A stretch of DNA of 64,000 nucleotides from Candidatus Thiothrix sulfatifontis (GCA_022828425.1 CP094685.1:2852001-2916000); one strand, 5' to 3'. Positions 27,707-36,027 are shown, numbered from the stretch's first letter. Numbers and translations: made by a program. Notes: generated by a model from the sequence alone, not told the origin.

Positions 27707-28153
27707 CTACATCAGTAGCTGATAGTCGCCCTTGTCTTCGTGAATCTTGGTCTGCTTATAAGGCAACGCCAACTGTTGGCACTGGACTGTTTCAAATTCC
27801 GGGTCTTTGTGTACCAGCGTCGCACCGTGCAGCAAGGCACTGGCAGCAATCCACGCATCTGCCAGTGACACCCGGCAAGTGGCTTTCAGTTGAGCCGCCT
27901 TTTCGAGCAGTTCCGTCGATTCGTGAACCCATTCGATGGGCAGGGATTTGCACTGTTCATACGCCAGCCGTCCCGCTTGCTCGTTCTCATCCTTCCAGAC
28001 ACGGTAGAGAATTTCCATCTGGCTCATGAAACAGGCAAAGCATTTAGCCTGCCCATTTTCGCGCTGCTGAAGAATATCGCTGACGGTATCCGCACCCTCT
28101 TCTTCATCCCACAAAGCAAGCAATGCAGAGGTATCCAGCAGGTAACGCTTCAT
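27707..28153 (-). CDS. PIN-domain ribonuclease toxin (VapC-type)
   Basis: The 148-residue product has PIN-domain acidic residues: LLDTSALLALW (Asp7), the MSQMEILYR Glu, then SLADAWIAASALL (Asp) and a later VHKDPEFE. PIN toxins of the VapC class cut tRNA or rRNA. The ATG overlaps the stop of the antitoxin gene (ATGA at 28150-28153), the usual toxin-antitoxin arrangement. Autoregulation by the pair is expected from family knowledge. It is divergent in theme from the flanking phosphate genes and marks the start of an accessory stretch. Confidence 0.88.
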   Translation of the reverse strand: MKRYLLDTSALLALWDEEEGADTVSDILQQRENGQAKCFACFMSQMEILYRVWKDENEQAGRLAYEQCKSLPIEWVHESTELLEKAAQLKATCRVSLADAWIAASALLHGATLVHKDPEFETVQCQQLALPYKQTKIHEDKGDYQLLM

Positions 28154-28377
28154 TCCCGCTCCTTGTCGAAAGCACGTTCTGCCAACAAGCGCTCAACTGA
28201 TCCCTTCCGTTTGCTACCGCCCCGGAAAGCGTCGATAGGATTTTCCCGCACAGGAATGACACGGATGGTGTTGTTTTCGATCACCCATTCGAGACGGTCA
28301 GTCGCGGATAGGTGGAAAAAACGCCGAACTTCGGCGGGAATGACGGTTTGTCCACGGGAGGTGATGGTGCTGCGCAT
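28150..28377 (-). CDS. AbrB/MazE/SpoVT-type antitoxin
   Basis: The 75-residue product begins MRSTITSRGQTVIPAEVRRF, the standard swapped-hairpin AbrB start, followed by a C-terminal tail that would wrap the toxin. An AGGAGT site lies upstream. It is coupled to the PIN toxin gene by a 4-base overlap. The AT-rich region just upstream (28385-28425, with TTGAATTAC repeated as GTAATTCAA) contains an inverted repeat, a plausible operator for the complex. Confidence 0.88.
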   Translation of the reverse strand: MRSTITSRGQTVIPAEVRRFFHLSATDRLEWVIENNTIRVIPVRENPIDAFRGGSKRKGSVERLLAERAFDKERE

Positions 28378-28387
28378 AGCGGCACTC

Positions 28388-28422
28388 CTTGAATTACTTA
28401 ATTATAAAAATGGTAATTCAAA
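28388..28422. promoter_or_regulatory. inverted repeat upstream of the toxin-antitoxin pair
   Basis: CTTGAATTACTTAATTATAA and the following GGTAATTCAAACA contain TTGAATTAC and GTAATTCAA as opposite arms, 9 bp each, spaced by about 15 bases. The place, just before the antitoxin start, suits the operator bound by AbrB-type antitoxins. The binding is inferred. Confidence 0.5.
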
Positions 28423-28533
28423 CATTGCGGTAATACAAGCATCAATGCCGCCACATTTCATTGCGATACCAAACGTATTTCAGGCGGAGGTACATCTAAT
28501 GGTCATGGGGATGCGTTGGCCTTGCATGTCGGG

Positions 28534-29091
28534 TTATTCCTCTACATCCACATCCTCGTCATCATCCCACATCGGGTACTGCTTCGGGTTTTCCCCTTCT
28601 GCTCCAACCACTCGCGGATACTCCACACCCTCCGCCGCAAACTGCTGCTTACGATTGGTTTTTCTGATTTTGAAACGCCAGCTATCACCGTAATCGAACA
28701 GGTAAAACAGGAAGTTGCCTGTGGGTAAAGGAAAAACCTGATTCAGCGGTGTACCCAGCGGCTCTTCGCGTATCCACGGCTCCTTGATCCAGGGCGCTGT
28801 ACCGTATTCCTTGTCGGGAAAATGCTCCTGCCAGAATGCCCGGTTGTCCTCTTCGGTTGTGCCTTCGCAGGTGAACTGACGTGCTTTTTTCGAGCGGGAT
28901 TTTTTGGCAACGTAGAATTCGTACAGATGGTCATCGTCAAAATCGACTTCCTGCTGGATGAAATTGTGCAACATATTCAATGTCGTGTCGGCGTTAAACT
29001 CGACAGTGCGTTTCCAGACAATGGGGAAAGAGGCATCACTACGGAATACACCATCTTCAAGCTCAATCAGTAACGTATAAATTTCATTCAT
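28534..29091 (-). CDS. plasmid pRiA4b ORF-3-like protein
   Basis: The 185-residue product starts at MNEIYTLLIELED; the much longer frame upstream of it is antisense to another small gene and lacks coding character. The motif FLFYLFDYGDSWRFKIR near residue 135 is the hallmark of the pRiA4b ORF-3-like family, often seen on plasmids and near IS1096/TnpR fusions. Its biochemical function is unknown. The C-terminus is very acidic (MWDDDEDVDVEE). It suggests an acquired segment next to the toxin-antitoxin pair. Confidence 0.72.
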   Translation of the reverse strand: MNEIYTLLIELEDGVFRSDASFPIVWKRTVEFNADTTLNMLHNFIQQEVDFDDDHLYEFYVAKKSRSKKARQFTCEGTTEEDNRAFWQEHFPDKEYGTAPWIKEPWIREEPLGTPLNQVFPLPTGNFLFYLFDYGDSWRFKIRKTNRKQQFAAEGVEYPRVVGAEGENPKQYPMWDDDEDVDVEE

Positions 29092-29169
29092 GCGGATAAT
29101 CTTCCCATACAATAGTTGTGATTCAAGCCGTTCATCGTAAACCATCATGGTATTTTGATCACATATGTT

Positions 29170-29409
29170 ATGGAGCAATTGCTTGCCAACCTGACCCCCA
29201 AACGCTGGGAACTGGTTAACCGGCTGGCAAAAGAAGGGATGCTTTCCATCAAAAAACTGGCTGAATTGCTCAAGCGTGACTACAGCAATGTCCACAGTGA
29301 TGTGCAGCGTTTGCGGGAAAATGGCTTGATTGAACTCAGTGACGAAGGCAGTGTTTTTGTGCCTTGGGATGATTTGGACATCAAGCTGCATCTCAAGCGT
29401 GCCGCTTAA
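29170..29409 (+). CDS. winged-helix regulator, HVO_A0114-like, possibly 5'-truncated
   Basis: Starting at the ATG at 29170 this gives 79 residues; a TTG 15 bases earlier is the alternative. TPKRWELVNRL, then LSIKKLAELLKRDYSNVHSD, then VQRLRENGLIELSDEG, then VPWDDLDIKL follows the HVO_A0114 family of putative DNA-binding proteins. Those usually have 20-40 more residues before the ELV block, and in-frame codons upstream run into a stop at 29119-29121, so the gene may be a 5'-truncated remnant. Family members pair with a toxin-like partner, which is not present here. It is divergent from the pRiA4b-like gene. Confidence 0.55.
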   Translation: MEQLLANLTPKRWELVNRLAKEGMLSIKKLAELLKRDYSNVHSDVQRLRENGLIELSDEGSVFVPWDDLDIKLHLKRAA

Positions 29410-29414
29410 TACCA

Positions 29415-29584
29415 AAACGGCGGCAGGGGCGCTGCCCCTGCACCCCGAAGAATGGCGCGGTCTGCTCCACCAAACGCCGGGGCTGCTCCGACACGCCCCT
29501 GCATTTGGCTACGCTGCCCGCGCCACAAGAGCCGCCTCCGGCAGCCTATTGCGGCTAAAGCCGCCCTGCTTGGCTCAACTTGAC
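29415..29584. repeat. GC-rich hairpin-containing intergenic block
   Basis: This non-coding block is much richer in G+C than its surroundings. It contains a perfect hairpin GCAGGGGC-GCT-GCCCCTGC (29423-29441), a shorter GCGGC-TAAA-GCCGC hairpin near 29550, and several GCCGCC-like units. The phrase around the first hairpin resembles dispersed intergenic repeats found in many proteobacteria. It could end transcription of either flanking gene. Only one copy is in the window, so the repeat nature is inferred. Confidence 0.45.
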
Positions 29585-32416
29585 CTAGGGGAGAACAAGC
29601 CGGAAACCGTTATCGTAGTCCCGATTGCCCGGCGTGTTGCTGAGACGGGTAGCGGAACGCACGTTCAGTGCATCGTAGCGCCCCGAGCCACCGCGCAACA
29701 CGCGGAAAGTGCCACGAGCAGCACCCTTCGGGTCGCTGACAGAAGAGGCAGCATACTCACCATACCAATCTTCACACCATTCCTTCACATTCCCGCTCAT
29801 GTCATACAGCCCAAACGCAGTAGCAGGAAAACTCCCCACGGGAGCGGTATTGGGATAAGCATCCTTACAATCAGAATCGGCGCAATTGGCTTTCCCCTCA
29901 CTCATCGTCTTGCCCCACGGATACGCCGTATCATCCTTCCCACCACGGACAGCATATTCCCATTCGGCTTCGGTCGGTAAACGGTAAGATTTGCCCGTCC
30001 GTTCGTTCAGCCACCCAATATAAGCAGTGGCATCGTCCCAACTCACATTCACCACTGGCTGACGGTAACGCCCAAAACCCGCATCAGACGGATAGTCCAC
30101 CGCCTTGCCCTTGCGCTGCTGATCCCACACGTAGTAGTCGTATTCCATGAAAGTGACTTCGTATTTACCAAGTTGGAAAGGTTGGGTCAGGGTGACTTCG
30201 TGGGCAGACGCTTCGCCACCATAACCAGCATTCTCATCACATTTCTCAACACCTTCCACATTGTCACGCCCGTCCACACAACCCATCGTGAACTTGCCCG
30301 GCGGGATGACTTCGGACATTGCCGGTAACGGCGGAGCATAGCCGAGCGTCCATAAGGGTTTGATCAATGCATAACTAAACGGCAATTTGTGCTGATCTGC
30401 CCACCACGCCGATTCCGCCAACACACCCAACAAACCTGCCAGCAACGCGGTTTGCCCCCACGCCACCCACCGACTACGCCGCAAATACTGCCCCTCCACA
30501 CTCTCAGGCCGTGGGCGCTGATGCCTGAACACCCGCAAATCACGCCACCCCGCCATCCCGAACCAACGCCCCAGCCGCTTGCGTTCCTGCCAGCGTTGCG
30601 CATCCACCTGCAACTGCTGGCGCTGGTAATCGCGGTCACGGTTATCAAACACGTAGTTGAACAACGTCGGCCAATAACCGATGGCGCGACCTTGTGCATC
30701 CTTGCGGTCACTGGGGCGCACCAACATTTCGTGCACCAACTCAACGAAACCGCCCTCTTGCTCCCCTCTACCTCCGGGAGAGGGGCTGGGGGTGAGGGTC
30801 TCCCCATCCGTCACAATCAAGCGCAACGGCCCCACCTGCCCGCCGCCCTGCCGTACCCGTTCGCCCGCCAGCACCTGCACCACCTTTTCGCCCTGCTTCC
30901 CGCCGCCAGCCTCATGCACCGCATCCGCCCGCAACAAGCGCCGCCGTGTATGCCGCCCGCCCTCATTGATGCGCGTCAACGCCAGCAACAAATCCAGCGC
31001 CTGCTTGCGCCCGCGTTCGCCCAGACTGCCGATCAGCGCATCCGCCTGCTTTGCCAACATCCCCACCACACCATTGTTCTGCTCGTAATACGCCCGGCTC
31101 AAGCGTTGGCTACCGTGGGTTTGCGCCTCGTTCCACAATTCCGCCAGCGCACTTTCCACCAGCGGCAACGCCCCCGGTTCACCCCGCGCATCGCGCACCA
31201 TTGCCTCCACCAGCCCCTCATCCACCTGCAAACCCGCCAACCGTGCCGGATACACAATCAGCTCGCGCAAACCGGCCTCGGTCATGGTCGGCAACAGGTA
31301 ATCGCCCTTGAGGGTGTTGTACAGCTTGAGCAGTTCCGGCAGGTATTCAAAGCGGTCAAGGAAATCCGAACGGATGGTGCTGATCAAAAACAGCGGGCAA
31401 TCCGGGTCAGCCAGCGCCGTTGCCAGCAAGCGGTCAAACTGGCGGCGTTCTGACTCTTCAGCCAGCGTGAACAATTCCTCGAACTGGTCAACCACCAGTA
31501 ACACCGCACTGCCTGCGGGCAGCAGCGGACGCAGTGCATGTGCCAAAGCCGCTGGTTTGTCCGCACGGTTGAGCTTGCCCAACCAGCCATCCATGTCTTG
31601 CTGCGGAAACGCCTTCGCCAGCTTTTCCGCCAACATCTCCACCGGCTTCTCACCCGGAATCAGCGGCTCCAGAATTTTCCAGTCGGCATAACCAGTACGC
31701 CGCCACAATAAACCCTGTTCGATTTTCGGCAACATCCCGGCACGCACCAGCGACGACTTGCCCGCCCCGCTCGCAGCGTGGATTTGCAGCCAGTAGTAAT
31801 AAACGGATGTGGAGAGAATGGCACTGGTTTCCGGCTTAGGTACATCGGCATAACCGAGTTTTTGCAAGGCGTGCAACACTTCCTCATGCCGCCCGAAAAA
31901 GCGGTCAGCATCTTCGCGGCGGAAATAGCTCAAGCCACGGTAGGGGTCGCCCTTGAGCAACCTTGGGCTTGGCTGCAAACCTTGCCGCGCCTGCAATGCC
32001 TCACGCAATCCCGACGGCAAATCGCAGCTATCGGGATGCCAGACACTGGCTTGGATTTGCCGCAGAAATACCGGCAAATCCTCAAACACGCCTTCCGGCA
32101 GCAACACCGGGAAAATTGGCAAGCGTTCGCGGTCATCGTGCGGCGACAGCTTGCGACTGAGGGCGACTTCGACTTCCGCCCCCACCCAACGTTGCTGCTG
32201 CACGCCGTCACGCCCGACAAGCAGCACGAAGGCGGCACAGCCTTGCACTGCATCCTGCAAACTTTTCAGCCAGTTGTCACCGATGCGGATGGATTCTTCG
32301 TCGCGGAACACGCTAAAACCGGCTTGTTCTAGCCGTTCGCGCAAGGTTTTCGCCGCCTCTTTGTCGGTGCGGCTGTAACTGAGAAAAATCTGTGCGGTTT
32401 GCGAGGCGTCTGCCAT
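29585..32416 (-). CDS. TIR - STAND NTPase - TM - FGE-like protein
   Basis: Domains in 943 residues: TIR at about 8-140 (IFLSYSRTDKEAA, candidate catalytic Glu81 in WVGAEVEVAL); STAND-type NTPase with P-loop AASGAGKSSLV (214-224) and Walker B LLVVDQFEELF (306-316); helical region; one membrane helix about 652-672; and a C-terminal formylglycine-generating-enzyme-like fold (FTMGCVDG, SYRLPTEAEWEYAVRGG, MSGNVKEWCEDWYG). The FGE end reads NVRSATR where true enzymes have a catalytic Cys, so it is likely a binding module. TIR-STAND proteins often act in antiphage NAD depletion or signalling. A repeat-derived peptide, LTPSPSPGGRGE, is inserted at 541-552. Confidence 0.82.
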   Translation of the reverse strand: MADASQTAQIFLSYSRTDKEAAKTLRERLEQAGFSVFRDEESIRIGDNWLKSLQDAVQGCAAFVLLVGRDGVQQQRWVGAEVEVALSRKLSPHDDRERLPIFPVLLPEGVFEDLPVFLRQIQASVWHPDSCDLPSGLREALQARQGLQPSPRLLKGDPYRGLSYFRREDADRFFGRHEEVLHALQKLGYADVPKPETSAILSTSVYYYWLQIHAASGAGKSSLVRAGMLPKIEQGLLWRRTGYADWKILEPLIPGEKPVEMLAEKLAKAFPQQDMDGWLGKLNRADKPAALAHALRPLLPAGSAVLLVVDQFEELFTLAEESERRQFDRLLATALADPDCPLFLISTIRSDFLDRFEYLPELLKLYNTLKGDYLLPTMTEAGLRELIVYPARLAGLQVDEGLVEAMVRDARGEPGALPLVESALAELWNEAQTHGSQRLSRAYYEQNNGVVGMLAKQADALIGSLGERGRKQALDLLLALTRINEGGRHTRRRLLRADAVHEAGGGKQGEKVVQVLAGERVRQGGGQVGPLRLIVTDGETLTPSPSPGGRGEQEGGFVELVHEMLVRPSDRKDAQGRAIGYWPTLFNYVFDNRDRDYQRQQLQVDAQRWQERKRLGRWFGMAGWRDLRVFRHQRPRPESVEGQYLRRSRWVAWGQTALLAGLLGVLAESAWWADQHKLPFSYALIKPLWTLGYAPPLPAMSEVIPPGKFTMGCVDGRDNVEGVEKCDENAGYGGEASAHEVTLTQPFQLGKYEVTFMEYDYYVWDQQRKGKAVDYPSDAGFGRYRQPVVNVSWDDATAYIGWLNERTGKSYRLPTEAEWEYAVRGGKDDTAYPWGKTMSEGKANCADSDCKDAYPNTAPVGSFPATAFGLYDMSGNVKEWCEDWYGEYAASSVSDPKGAARGTFRVLRGGSGRYDALNVRSATRLSNTPGNRDYDNGFRLVLP
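30761..30800. repeat. dispersed-repeat insertion inside the TIR-STAND gene
   Basis: The plus strand reads CTCCCCTCTACCTCCGGGAG followed by AGGGGCTGGGGGTGAGGG. This palindromic CTCTCCC/GGGAGAGGGG unit with a GGGTGAGGG end is a well-known mobile intergenic repeat type whose translation gives TLTPSPSPGGRGE in many unrelated proteins. Here it adds about 12 codons in frame (residues 541-552) without breaking the gene. A related CCTCCCC hairpin lies at 34964-34983. Confidence 0.7.
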
Positions 32417-32507
32417 CCCAATGCTCCCATCTCATGCGAATGGCTGAATTATGGCACAGGCTTACCCAGTGTGCGTTCCATTTCCCACTGCTTGCTGTTT
32501 CACCAAA

Positions 32508-32536
32508 ACGTCATATTTTCGTCAAACAACCTTCAT
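32508..32536 (+). promoter_or_regulatory. Pho box with three half-sites before phytase-like gene
   Basis: ACGTCAT, TCGTCAA and CCTTCAT stand in direct order at exact 11-base spacing, with an A/T-rich ATTT between the first two as in the box before the glycerophosphodiesterase gene (14 of 18 bases are the same). The array ends 52 bases before the preferred ATG. Each half matches about five of seven consensus positions. Confidence 0.6.
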
Positions 32537-32588
32537 CCAAACCGCCAACAATCATTTATTTCTATCATCCCCAGCTATGGAGTCCTTC

Positions 32589-34949
32589 ATGCGCCTACCT
32601 GTTTCCCTAAAACTGTGCGCCCTCGCGCTCGCGGTCACACTCGGCTTAAGTGCCTGCAACGATAACAACAACGAAACCAGCACCGCCACAGACAACACCA
32701 CCCCAGCGACCAGCACCACCAAAAATTTCAATCGTGTTGCCTCGTTTCCGGTATGCCTGCAACTGGATGCTGACTGCAATGTTGCTGACGAAACCGCTGC
32801 TGAAATCGTCGCCGCCAGCACCGATGGCATGACACTGATTTACAGCGACAGCCCTAGCAAATCCATCGGTTTCGTTGACATCACCGACCCGACCAAACCC
32901 AAAGCCGCTGGCAAACTGAAAATGAGCGGCGAACCGACCTCCGTTGCCGTCAAAGGCAATTACGCGCTGGTCGGTGTCAACACCTCCGCCGACTTCATCA
33001 ATGCCAGCGGCAAACTGGATGTGGTCAGCCTGAGCAGCAAAACCGTGGTTGCCTCCCTCGACCTTGGCGGTCAACCGGATTCCGTAGCGGTTAGCCCTGA
33101 CGGTAATTACGCCGCCATTGCCATCGAAAACGAACGCGATGAAGACGTGAATGACGGTGCGATTCCCCAAGCACCTGCCGGTTATTTGATGATCATCGAC
33201 CTCAAGGGCGAACCCAGCGCCTGGACAAGCCGCAAAGTGGACATGAGCGGCTTAGCCGCCGTTGCCTCTGGCGACCCAGAGCCGGAATACGTTGACATTA
33301 ACAGCAATAACGTCGCGGTCGTGACCTTACAAGAAAACAACCACATTGCGTTGGTGAACTTGGTCGATGGCAAAATCACCAACCATTTCAATGCAGGCTC
33401 AGTAGACCTCGACAAAATCGACATCAAAGAAGAAGCGCCTGCCCTGATTACCACCGATGGCGCATTGAGTGCCATTGCGCGTGAACCGGATGGCGTAACC
33501 TGGTTATCCACCGACTTGTTCGTCACCGCTGACGAAGGCGACTGGTTGGGTGGCAGCCGTGGTTTCACCATTTTCAATACCAAAGGCGAAGTGGTGTTTG
33601 CAGCGGGCAATAGCATGGATCACCAAGCCATCCGCATGGGTCACTACCCCGATGATCGCTCCAAAAACAAAGGTAACGAACCGGAAAATGCCGATTTTGG
33701 CACTTTTGAATCCAATAAATTCCTGTTTGTTGCGTCCGAACGTTCCAACTCAGTCTTCGTCTACAACGCCAACGACAACAGCAAACCTGTACTGAAACAA
33801 GTGTTGCCAGCGGGTTCAGGGCCGGAAGGTGTGCTGGCGATTCCATCGCGCAATTTGTTGATTGCTGCCAGCGAAGTCGATGCGCGTGCTGACGTGATTC
33901 GCTCAACGCTGAACATTTACCGTTACGAAGACAAAGCCGCTGCTTACCCAACCGTCATGTCCGGCAGTGATGCCAGTGGCAATCCGGTAGCGTGGGGTGC
34001 GATGTCAGGTCTTGCTGCGACGCCGAATGATGCCAACGCGGTGTACGCCATCGAAGACAGCGTTTACCAGCAAAACCGCATTTTCAAACTGGATATTTCT
34101 AGCAAGCCTGCCAAGCTAAGCGTTGCTGCCAAAATCAGTGACCTGAACAATGTGCTGGGAAGTTTGCCCGTTGCCACGGTTGATGCGGCTGCCAAAGCCG
34201 ACAGTGAAACCCGCAAAGACGTGTTTGACAGTGCCGACCTGAAAGCCATGATCAACGCCGACAAAACCGTCAACCTTGACCCCGAAGGCATTGCGGTTGC
34301 CAGCGATGGCGGTTTCTGGATTGCCTCCGAAGGTGCGGGTACGGTTGGTGAAGCAGCACGCCCCGTCAATAGCGCTAACCTGCTGTTCAAAACTGACGCT
34401 AACGGCATTATCCAGCAAGCCATCCCGCTGCCAGCCGACATTAGTAGCAAGCAAATCCGTTTCGGCTTTGAAGGCGTGGCGGAATACAACGGGCGTGTCT
34501 ATGTCGCGGTGCAACGTGCTTGGAACAAGGAAGCCAACCCACGCATCGGCATCTACGACACCGCAACGAAAACTTGGAGCTTTGTGTTTTACCCACTGGA
34601 TGCGGTCGCGTCCAAAAACGGCGGCTGGGTCGGTTTGTCTGACTTGACTTCACTCGGCAACGGTCAATTCTTGGTGGTCGAGCGTGATAACCAAGGCGGG
34701 CCGGATGCTGCCATTAAACGCCTGTACCGCATCGACACCAACGGCGTAGCGGCTGGTGCAACGGTTGCCAAGACCTTGGTACGCGACATCCTGCCAGACC
34801 TGAAAGCCACTGGCAGCCCGGTCATGGAAAAAATCGAAGGTTCAGCCGTACTCGCCAATGGCAATGTCTTGATCATCAACGACAACGATGGTGTGAAAGA
34901 CAACAACGGTGAAACCCAGTTGATCAACTTGGGCAATATCATCAAGTAA
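32589..34949 (+). CDS. phytase-like esterase lipoprotein with N-terminal beta-propeller
   Basis: The preferred start is the ATG at 32589, placed after TATGGAGTCCTTC so that GGAG is the ribosome site; the 786-residue product then opens with a lipoprotein signal ending GLSAC (Cys23) and an NDNNNE tail. The first half has propeller repeats (VAVSPDGNYAAIAIENE, EPTSVAVKGNYALVGV). The second half fits the 'esterase-like activity of phytase' family (DPEGIAVASDGGFWIASEG, RFGFEGVAEYNGRVYVAVQR). That family is linked to phytate or phosphodiester cleavage, with weak experimental support. The upstream Pho-box array and the shared lipobox tail tie it to phosphate starvation. Confidence 0.78.
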   Translation: MRLPVSLKLCALALAVTLGLSACNDNNNETSTATDNTTPATSTTKNFNRVASFPVCLQLDADCNVADETAAEIVAASTDGMTLIYSDSPSKSIGFVDITDPTKPKAAGKLKMSGEPTSVAVKGNYALVGVNTSADFINASGKLDVVSLSSKTVVASLDLGGQPDSVAVSPDGNYAAIAIENERDEDVNDGAIPQAPAGYLMIIDLKGEPSAWTSRKVDMSGLAAVASGDPEPEYVDINSNNVAVVTLQENNHIALVNLVDGKITNHFNAGSVDLDKIDIKEEAPALITTDGALSAIAREPDGVTWLSTDLFVTADEGDWLGGSRGFTIFNTKGEVVFAAGNSMDHQAIRMGHYPDDRSKNKGNEPENADFGTFESNKFLFVASERSNSVFVYNANDNSKPVLKQVLPAGSGPEGVLAIPSRNLLIAASEVDARADVIRSTLNIYRYEDKAAAYPTVMSGSDASGNPVAWGAMSGLAATPNDANAVYAIEDSVYQQNRIFKLDISSKPAKLSVAAKISDLNNVLGSLPVATVDAAAKADSETRKDVFDSADLKAMINADKTVNLDPEGIAVASDGGFWIASEGAGTVGEAARPVNSANLLFKTDANGIIQQAIPLPADISSKQIRFGFEGVAEYNGRVYVAVQRAWNKEANPRIGIYDTATKTWSFVFYPLDAVASKNGGWVGLSDLTSLGNGQFLVVERDNQGGPDAAIKRLYRIDTNGVAAGATVAKTLVRDILPDLKATGSPVMEKIEGSAVLANGNVLIINDNDGVKDNNGETQLINLGNIIK

Positions 34950-34957
34950 GTGGTAGA

Positions 34958-34990
34958 AAAAAGCCTCCCCTGACAAGGGGAGGTTTGGAG
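34958..34990. terminator. bidirectional terminator between phytase-like gene and ppk2
   Basis: CCTCCCCT (34964-34971) and AGGGGAGG (34976-34983) form an 8-bp stem with a GACA loop. On the minus strand it is followed by CTTTTTTC, a proper intrinsic terminator for ppk2; on the plus strand only TTT follows. The stem resembles the CCTCCC-type dispersed repeat seen at 30761. Confidence 0.8.
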
Positions 34991-35008
34991 GGGTTTCTTC
35001 AGCCCTAA

Positions 35009-35932
35009 TCAATAAATCTTCGGCACGTAAAGATCATCCGGCAAGGTGCGACGCTCATAATCCGGGTTGAACACCCGCTCAGGCAGCGTCACTTTCTCAG
35101 TAGCAACGTCTTCATACGGAATTTTCGACAAAATATGCTCGATGCAGTTCAGGCGTTCGCGCTTCTTGTCATTGCCTTCGACGATGTACCAAGGCGCTTC
35201 GGGGATATTGGTGCGCTCGAACATTTCTTCCTTCGCCTTGGTGTAATCTTCCCAACGCACACGCGATTGCAAATCCATCGGGCTGAGTTTCCACTGTTTC
35301 ATCGGGTCATGAATACGGGTTAGGAAGCGCAATTGCTGCTCTTCATCCGTAATCGAGAACCAGTATTTCAGCACAATAATGCCGGAACGCACCAACATGC
35401 GCTCGAATTCCGGTACATCCTGAAGGAATTGTTCAACCTGATTTTCGGACGCAAACCCCATCACCCGCTCAACGCCAGCGCGGTTGTACCAAGAACGGTC
35501 AAACAGCACGATCTCACCGCCCGCAGGTAAATGCGGCACGTAACGCTGGAAATACCATTGGGTCATTTCGCGGTCACTCGGCTTTTGCAAGGCCACCACA
35601 CGGGCAACACGCGGATTCAAACGCTGGGTAATGCGCTTGATGACACCGCCCTTGCCTGCGGAATCACGTCCTTCGCAGATAATCAGCACTTTGGCATTGG
35701 TCTTCTCAACCCAGTATTGCAGCTTGATCAGCTCAGACTGGAGGCGCAGCAGGTTGGTGTAATAAGTGCGGTTATCCAACATATCCGGGTGCTGGCGCTT
35801 GTAGATTTTGCGGATTTCCTCGCTGAGCATGGGTTCGCTGAATTCCATCTCGAACATGTCATCCAAGGTATCGTCCAGTTCCGCTTGTAGCCAGTCGCGG
35901 CTGTCTTGCGCTGCATTGTCTTCGTGATTCAT
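35009..35932 (-). CDS. ppk2: polyphosphate kinase 2
   Basis: The 307-residue product has the PPK2 core: Walker A GRDSAGKGG (about 88-96), IKRITQRLNPRVARVVAL, the lid region with REMTQWYFQRYVPHLP and Walker B LFDRSWYNRAGVERVMGF. The single-domain length fits class I PPK2 enzymes, which reversibly transfer phosphate between polyphosphate and ADP or GDP. AGGAG precedes the ATG. It would let the cell draw on polyphosphate stores when phosphate is low. The decamer TTGTCACACA lies about 70 bases upstream on the same strand. Confidence 0.93.
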   Translation of the reverse strand: MNHEDNAAQDSRDWLQAELDDTLDDMFEMEFSEPMLSEEIRKIYKRQHPDMLDNRTYYTNLLRLQSELIKLQYWVEKTNAKVLIICEGRDSAGKGGVIKRITQRLNPRVARVVALQKPSDREMTQWYFQRYVPHLPAGGEIVLFDRSWYNRAGVERVMGFASENQVEQFLQDVPEFERMLVRSGIIVLKYWFSITDEEQQLRFLTRIHDPMKQWKLSPMDLQSRVRWEDYTKAKEEMFERTNIPEAPWYIVEGNDKKRERLNCIEHILSKIPYEDVATEKVTLPERVFNPDYERRTLPDDLYVPKIY

Positions 35933-36000
35933 TCAGACTCCTCGTATTATCTGGGGTGAAAATTAAAACATTCTTAAACACGGCAAGATAGTAACGTTTC

Positions 36001-36010
36001 TGTGTGACAA
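36001..36010 (-). promoter_or_regulatory. TTGTCACACA decamer upstream of ppk2
   Basis: This is the same ten bases as before the 5'-nucleotidase gene and btaA, on the strand of ppk2, 69 bases before its start. One PhoB-like half-site (TTGTCAC) is visible; no good second half lies 11 bases on. Confidence 0.4.
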
Positions 36011-36027
36011 AATGGTGTCGCGTAAAA

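Noticed and set aside
29092..29415. N-terminal extension of the pRiA4b ORF-3-like protein
   Set aside because: The extra 108 codons are antisense to the regulator gene at 29170-29409 and share no family similarity; MNEIYTLL at 29091 is the natural start.
30389..31453. 354-codon plus-strand frame within the TIR-STAND gene
   Set aside because: It is antisense, His/Pro/Gln-rich low-complexity sequence without a domain.
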